Positions 58,481 through 64,000 of a DNA stretch of 64,000 bases are shown in pieces (within the stretch, counting starts at the first letter, position 1; the number at the start of each line of letters is the position of its first letter). The notes below the pieces were generated by a model. It did no database searches. It was given only the letters and a program-made list of their open reading frames with translations, and was not told the origin of the DNA. Source of the DNA: Hirundichthys speculiger (Eukaryota > Chordata > Actinopteri > Beloniformes > Exocoetidae); the NCBI GenBank assembly GCA_018398805.1, contig JAGFBZ010000713.1:124001-188000 (forward strand), in the 5' to 3' direction. The position numbers were made by a program, and so were the translations under genes.

Positions 58481-58559
58481 ACGTCTGCCAGACTGTGATG
58501 CAGGTAGATGAGGATTCTCTGCATGGACTGATTCTCTGCTTCAGGGCTCCCAGGTGTGT

Positions 58560-60660
58560 CAGTGACCAGCAGGTTAATTGAATTAAGGTCTGGAGTGTGG
58601 CGTTCAGGGACCGTTGGGCAGGAAGTTTGTTTATTTATTAGTTCAGAAGGCCTTGTATCAAACCACGAGGGAAACCATTTCGTTGACCTCAGTCATCAAA
58701 GTTTGACCACTAGTTGTTGAAGTTCTATAGTAAGTCATAAAGAATATAATAATGACCCGGTGGTGTTTCATCCTCAGTGAGGTTGGTCCTCATAGATCCC
58801 AGGAGTTTTCATTAAACCCGCCTGTAACCAGCGCTGCTCTCTGAGCTCTGGTAAACATCCATCATGAACCTCGTCTTCGTCCCTGAGGACTAATTACCAT
58901 CAGAAACTGTTCCTAAGTGTTTGTCAGGAGGCAGCTCACAGTGGACCTCATTAATCATCACCTTTGTTTTAGAGACATTAACGCTCACAACTGGCTGCTG
59001 TTGTGGCAACTGGAGCAGGAAGTGATGAAACTGGTGGACCATTAGGGGGCACTGTAGTCCCTGGAGCTCCCAGCATGCAACAGTTGATAGTTTTCATAAC
59101 AAAGTTTCAAACAAAGTTCTCAACGGAGTGAAAACCCCCATGGATGCACTTCTTTATACTAATTAAACTTTTGTTGTCCTTGTTATTTCCAGTCACTGTT
59201 TAAAATTAAAGTCAAAGAACTGCAGAAAGGGAACAGGTGATGAAATAAAAATATTGGTCCTTCTACAGCTTTAACAGAGAAATCTTCAAGACCAAATCTG
59301 AACAGCAACGTTCGTGCATTTCTCTACAAGACAATGAAAATCACTTTTTTCACACATGACAAAGACGTGACTGAGGAAGAAGAGCGTACAGCTGCTGTTG
59401 GATAACATCAAAAACAAAAACATGACAGTGACCACCTACTGATGCACCCCTAAAAGCAGCACAAAAGGTTTTTATTTTTATTTTAAAATATCAGTTTTAG
59501 TTTAATTTGAAGAATTATTTCATCACTTTAATCTCAGCCAAACACTAAATCTAACACCAGTTCAATCCAGACCTCTCATGGTTTTCTTTCTTCTCCTAAA
59601 ACCTGTCTGTAACCTTGAAAATAGTTTATTTGCGGTGATCCATTCCTTTGAATCCTGGGAAGATCGACAGGTGTCAAAAATGTTTTAAATTTATTAATAA
59701 TCTTATAGCCTTTTTCAGGCTGATGTACATCAGCTGTTGCTTCTCTGAAACCAGTGCTGATGTTGTTCCTTCTTTGCATTGTGTTAACACACATCTGAAT
59801 ACTCCAGAGCAGCAATCTTGCAAAAAGCTTTTTTAGTCTTGAGAAGTTACGTTTTTTTTTTTTTTTTTTTTTTTTTTAGTCTACATGACCAGACATGTCA
59901 TGGTATGTTGAGCGCGCTCAGTAGGAACGTTTAGAGATAAAGAGACTTCCTAAACACAGAAAAACCAAAGAAAACAAAAATATGAGAAGAAAGGAAACAG
60001 AAGCTCAAACGGCAGGTCTGTGAGGTCAAACTGTTGGACGGGTCATCTGGCCAGAACTCGTCTGAGCTTCTGTGAGGGTTTTTATAAATGAGGATGAACT
60101 TGTCCCTCTGCAGAAGTGTTGCTCAACGACAGGAAGCATGTTTTTAGATTAAAGGCCTGTTTCATCATGAGCGACACCAGACAGGCCGCTGTCAGCTACA
60201 ACAGGAAGTGAGTTTTCCTCCTGCAGCAAGTCGAAGCTGGATCAGCAGTGGAACAAGAGGTCGGCTGCAGAGACCCAGAAAAGCTCCATATCTCCAGGGT
60301 TTCTGCTGGTCTCTGCTGGTTTGATTACCCAGTAACTAGAGCTACATACAGGTTTTACTCTGAAAGAGCTCCACCGTGACACCTGAGACAAAACTGTCAC
60401 CTCACCAACAGACGTTTCCATCTGGAACCTGGTATCTACCACAGAACTGCAGAAGAACCACCTCTCATTTAAAGAGAGCACACCTCAGCAACTACAAGCT
60501 GTATTTGAATAAACCTGTTGTCGAAGTTAAGGCAACACATGCGAGATTACAGCAGAGGTGTTAAACTAAGGATACAGATTACCAGGATGGGTAAATGAAG
60601 ATGGTGTTTCTACAAGGCCACATCTCAGGAACTGCTGGACCAGTTTGGGTGATAAGCCAG
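58560..60660. other. Unassigned intergenic DNA
   Basis: No gene was recognised. A T-rich run occurs at 59852-59878. Frames such as 59576-59815 and 60242-60481 have no motif. Confidence 0.4.
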
Positions 60661-60679
60661 TAAGATCAAGGACAAACAG

Positions 60680-60960
60680 TTGTGTTCAAAATAATAGCAG
60701 TCTGTTCAAAAAATTGAGTAAAGCCCAAAATCCTTATAATTGTTTTTATTTCCATGCATTGGGAACACTGCACATTACATTCTAAATCAAAACATGAAGA
60801 AAAAAGCAGAAATTCTTTACTCACTTTACAAAAAATGAAGAAAAATTAACATTGGGCTGTTCAAAAAAAAATAGCAGTGTCTGCATTTTACTTTACAAAC
60901 TCAAATATTTACTGTATAAACTGAAAAAGATCCAGGATTCAGCATTCCTATGAATCACTA
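60680..60960. mobile_element. Tc1/mariner-type end fragment
   Basis: ttgtgttcaaaataatagc and a second gttcaaaaa..atagcag copy near 60856-60876 resemble the terminal region of a fish mariner family. The transposase part is not present. Confidence 0.5.
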
Positions 60961-61044
60961 AACTAATATTTAGTTGTATAGCCACTGTTTCTGAGAACCG
61001 CTTCATATCTGTGTTGCATGGAGTCGACCAACTTCTGGCATCTA

Positions 61045-61067
61045 CCCCCCCCCCCCCCCCCCCCCCC
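61045..61067. repeat. C23 homopolymer
   Basis: Uninterrupted C run. It may be collapsed or expanded in the assembly. Confidence 0.9.
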
Positions 61068-61325
61068 ATCAGCTGCTTTCCTTCAGTTTTTCTGTTAAAG
61101 ATATCATCTTGAGCAACTCGAGTTCAAGACCCTGGACGCTGCCAGAAAGTGACAGATGAGCCTGAAGACTATAAATACCCTTGAGGGAAGAAGTTTCTGT
61201 CAGAGCGGTTAAATGGGTCATGAGTCGGCGTTGATGCCGAGCAGCAGCTTCCTGAGTGGGACGTCCACTGACAGGACTGGGACACTTCATAACATGCTGC
61301 TATAGATGTAGAAGCTGCTATAGAC

Positions 61326-61807
61326 CAGCGGTTGTCCACTGGTCCGGTTTCAGGACCCACCATCACCCTTAATGACAAGCCGTGACCCAAATCAAGGAAG
61401 ATTTCTAACTTCTCAAATTTATTGACTGAAAAGATTGTGCTGTTTGAATCTGAGATAGAATAGAAAATCACAGAATACCAACACAAAAAAAATAAGTTTA
61501 TTGGTGAACCTAAATGGCAAAAACCAAAATGACTTCAAGTGGGAAATATTCCCTTTGATGCTCAATTAGCTGCATTTTAATTAAATCCAAAACACTTCAC
61601 TTCGGTAACTTCAGCCTTTTTTAACAGACTCAACATGCACAAACATGAAATAAAACAGTGCAGTAGTTTCCAAAAGAACTCAAAATATATAGTTTTAGAT
61701 GAATAACCACTCACTGAGCCACTAACAATTTCCTATTAAAATTATCTTGTCATTTATTCAAGTATTAATCATAAGGCTGACAGAATATTTCAGTAACAAT
61801 CATCTTT

Positions 61808-61862
<55 letters not shown>

Positions 61863-62675
61863 AACTGAAATTATGTAGTTTTAGCAGAGAATCCTCACTC
61901 ACTGAACTTATACAATCAACACAGTACTCAACAGGTTTATCTTTGAGAGAGCGGTGTTTTGTTTCCAAATGTCGTTTCAGTTTTGATGGCTACCTCGTTA
62001 CACAAAACACACTGAGGTCTTTGTCCTCCTTTGTCTTCAAGATAAGAAAATCCAGATCTCATATATTGGTTGTATCTGTGTTTCACCTGCTCAACATATG
62101 TAAACAAACTTTGCAGGTCTTTTTCGATGGTGTGAACTGGTGGGTGCCAACTCACATTACAGGACATTACCGCCATCTACTGTTAAGGAATATGAATGAG
62201 GTGGCCTGCTGCTCAGGCACCATCCCCGTATGTTAGGGTGTTTCTCAGAAGGCTTTTATGAAGGATACATCGACTTATATTCACTTGAACATGAACAGCT
62301 CTGCTGGGTGAAACTTGATATGTGCGTTTCTGTTTCACTTGAGGGTTTTACATGTGTTTTCTTTAATTATACAACAGGGGTAAGGCATATTTACTATAAA
62401 TATAATAATGCACTTGAATTTTCTTTAATTATATTTTAGGTATAAAAGGCATATCCACTTCCTTTATACCCAACAGGTATGACAGTGCACATGAATCTGA
62501 AAGGACGTTTGAACTTTTGTAACCATCATATAAACTGGTGCACTTTATGGGTTGTTTGAAGTGAATTTTTTTTTTTTTTTTTTAGCATTTCTTTCCGCAG
62601 GCAAAGGCCCACGACCCACTGAAAATGAGTCTCCGACCCACTTTTGGGTCGCAACCCACCAGTTGAGAACCACTG
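61326..62675 (-). mobile_element. hAT element, second copy of the 22118-23062 family
   Basis: The ends cagcggttgtccactggt and (inverted) cagtggttctcaactggt match those of the earlier copy. The flanks are ctatagac (61318-61325) and ctatagat (62676-62683), one mismatch. Inside are the aggacccaccatcacccttaatg block, an AT microsatellite at 61810-61858 and a zinc finger remnant. It is 405 bp longer than the first copy. Confidence 0.82.
61937..62176 (-). pseudogene. hAT transposase N-terminal zinc finger remnant
   Basis: The minus frame has VKHRYNQYMRSGFSYLEDKG and RPQCVLCNEV, like the N-terminal zinc finger of ZBED5-like hAT transposases, where a CxxC is followed by a C-terminal HxxxH half. The HxxxH half is missing before the stop, so the finger is incomplete. 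The frame is otherwise open for about 60 codons. Confidence 0.55.
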
Positions 62676-62689
62676 CTATAGATTATAAT

Positions 62690-63775
62690 AAAACTCTGTG
62701 ATAGCTGCAGCTTGGCTCTGAAGCCCCTGGTTCATCCATCTTAATCCACAAATATGAGAAGGGAGCTGAGCAGTTGGCTGGGACACGCCCACCAACCTCA
62801 GCTGCGCTACCTTAGCTTAGCTCATGCTAACTCAGGGCTGCCAAGCTTCAAGAAAAGATTGACATTATGGATCTTGAGGGTGGAATTATAGCACAAGGAG
62901 TCACGTCAGTGTGTAATATTATTGTAACGTTGTGTGTGAAATTCCATCATTAAATATGTAGCTGGTTCTGTGTCGTTGGACCACAGGGTGAACTGGGTTT
63001 ACAGGCGCTGGTAGCTGTGCCAGTACTCAGCCACTCAGGACAGGCCACAAGGACTACAGATCCACTAAGACCGTATTCACTGTGACCAGGTTCACTGATG
63101 CAGTGGGGGCCGTGGGGGCCGTGGTGGGGGCCATCTCTGGTCCCGTCATGCTACTGCAGAAGTGGAGAGATAATTACACATGTGGTGCAGCTGTGTCAGT
63201 CTGTCCCTCGTTAGCACTGTTCCCTGAACCGGGAGAAGTGCTGCATCAGGCAAAAGAGTCGCGGGGTGATTGACTGCAGGTCCCACCAAACTTCCACCTG
63301 GAAGGGTCCTGAAATGATCCAGCGTGGAGCCATGGTTGCCACGGTGAGATAACAGAGATGTCTTCTCAAAACAAAACAGAGGAACGTTCCGCTGATTTAC
63401 TTTAGTGATTTCCTCTGATTTTACAGCTGTAAAACAAGGATTTGTACATGTGAATGGGTATAAATGATCACTGATCATCTTCGTTTCTTGTCTGGATGCA
63501 GGTCTCTTCCAGACCAGATGACCTGTGGTCACATGATCTGACCAGGAGCCAGCAGTTGTGGAGCTACCGTGTCAGTGGGACTGTACAGGGCCCTTACTTG
63601 TTGTTTGTCGCCCTCTAGTGGAGATACAGGTGGAAACAAAATGGAAACGTGAAGGCATCTAAAATACCAACAATGAAAGTGTGAGAGATGACTAATGGTT
63701 TCTGGTCTTTTTGGTTTCGTGGTTTTATCGGTCTTTTACATGGTTCTGGAGGAGTTCTGACCCGTTCGTTACAAG
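62690..63775. other. Unassigned intergenic DNA
   Basis: No motif is recognised. A short ggggccgtg repeat (63103-63133) is present. The frames 63082-63273 and 63146-63532 overlap on opposite strands and show no domain. Confidence 0.4.
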
Positions 63776-63779
63776 GTTG

Positions 63780-64000
63780 CTACAGTTTATTGAGGTTTTT
63801 GAACATTCACTTGTCCACAGCTCTGTGAAGGTAAAACCACAGCATTTCAACCAGGTTAAGGTCTGGAGTTTAACTAGAACGTTCTCCAAAACTTTGATTT
63901 TGTCTGTTAGTCCTTCTGATGTGGATCTGCTGCTGTGTTTAGGATCGTTGTCCTGTCACATGACCCAGTTTCAGGAAAGTTTTAGCTGTCAGGTGGTCTC
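63780..64000 (-). mobile_element. Tc1-like remnant, cut by the window edge
   Basis: Complementary text such as gtctggagtttaactagaac, gttctccaaaactttgattt and tcacatgacccag corresponds in inverted orientation to the segments at 21540-23640. It continues outside the window. Confidence 0.5.

Overview
The window looks like a gene-poor, transposon-rich stretch of a teleost (probably percomorph) fish genome holding part of an odorant receptor (OR) cluster. The evidence is the OR family itself (LHQPMYLL, AYDRYVA or FDRYVA, TCxxH and NPxxY motifs) and the surrounding repeats: Tc1-type elements, hAT elements, a piggyBac-like element, an L2/CR1-type LINE, retroviral LTRs and long minisatellites. I see no bacterial or plasmid features.

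Receptor genes. Three single-coding-exon ORs lie on the minus strand: 23916-24866, 30275-31213 and 55560-56546. Two further minus-strand ORs (41800-43129 and 47576-51820) have coding regions split by two introns at identical positions, with GT/AG borders and exon lengths of 377, 227 and 356 bp that join to 319 codons in both copies. Broken relatives are present: a frameshifted copy (9319-10262, minus), a copy with two 1-base indels (14126-15070, plus), an isolated middle fragment (about 13195-13315, minus) and an isolated 3' end (15195-15263, plus). A splice acceptor a few bases upstream of the start ATG is visible in most copies, so the first exon or exons are probably non-coding and lie upstream.

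Layout. 1-8150: mostly unassigned, with a Tc1-like element (2534-6207) split by a LINE. 8155-17460: two hAT elements, the broken ORs, and a BED-finger hAT remnant. 18180-21321: the 5' part of an endogenous retrovirus on the minus strand (LTR, primer-binding site, gag, start of pol). 21540-23640: a Tc1-like remnant split by a hAT element. 23916-32375: two ORs, an inverted repeat pair, an LTR next to the 3' two-thirds of a tRNA-Met, a 20-bp minisatellite and a solo LTR. 33000-41150: four tandem arrays (20-, 59-, 16/18- and 21-bp units), a DNA transposon and a Tc1 remnant. 41800-52180: the two three-exon ORs, with a piggyBac-like element between them and an intron of the second swollen by transposons. 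52500-64000: AT-rich degenerate repeats, one intact OR, a 38-bp tandem array, a second copy of the 22118-23062 hAT family and more Tc1 remnants.

The receptors are G-protein-coupled odorant receptors of olfactory neurons; nothing here indicates that the genes act as an operon or a common pathway. The most informative patterns are two cases of apparent gene conversion between paralogues, an Ala for Pro change in the NPxxY motif shared by two ORs, and a tRNA-Met fragment with its CCA end next to an LTR-like end. I found no clear evidence of a new biological system.
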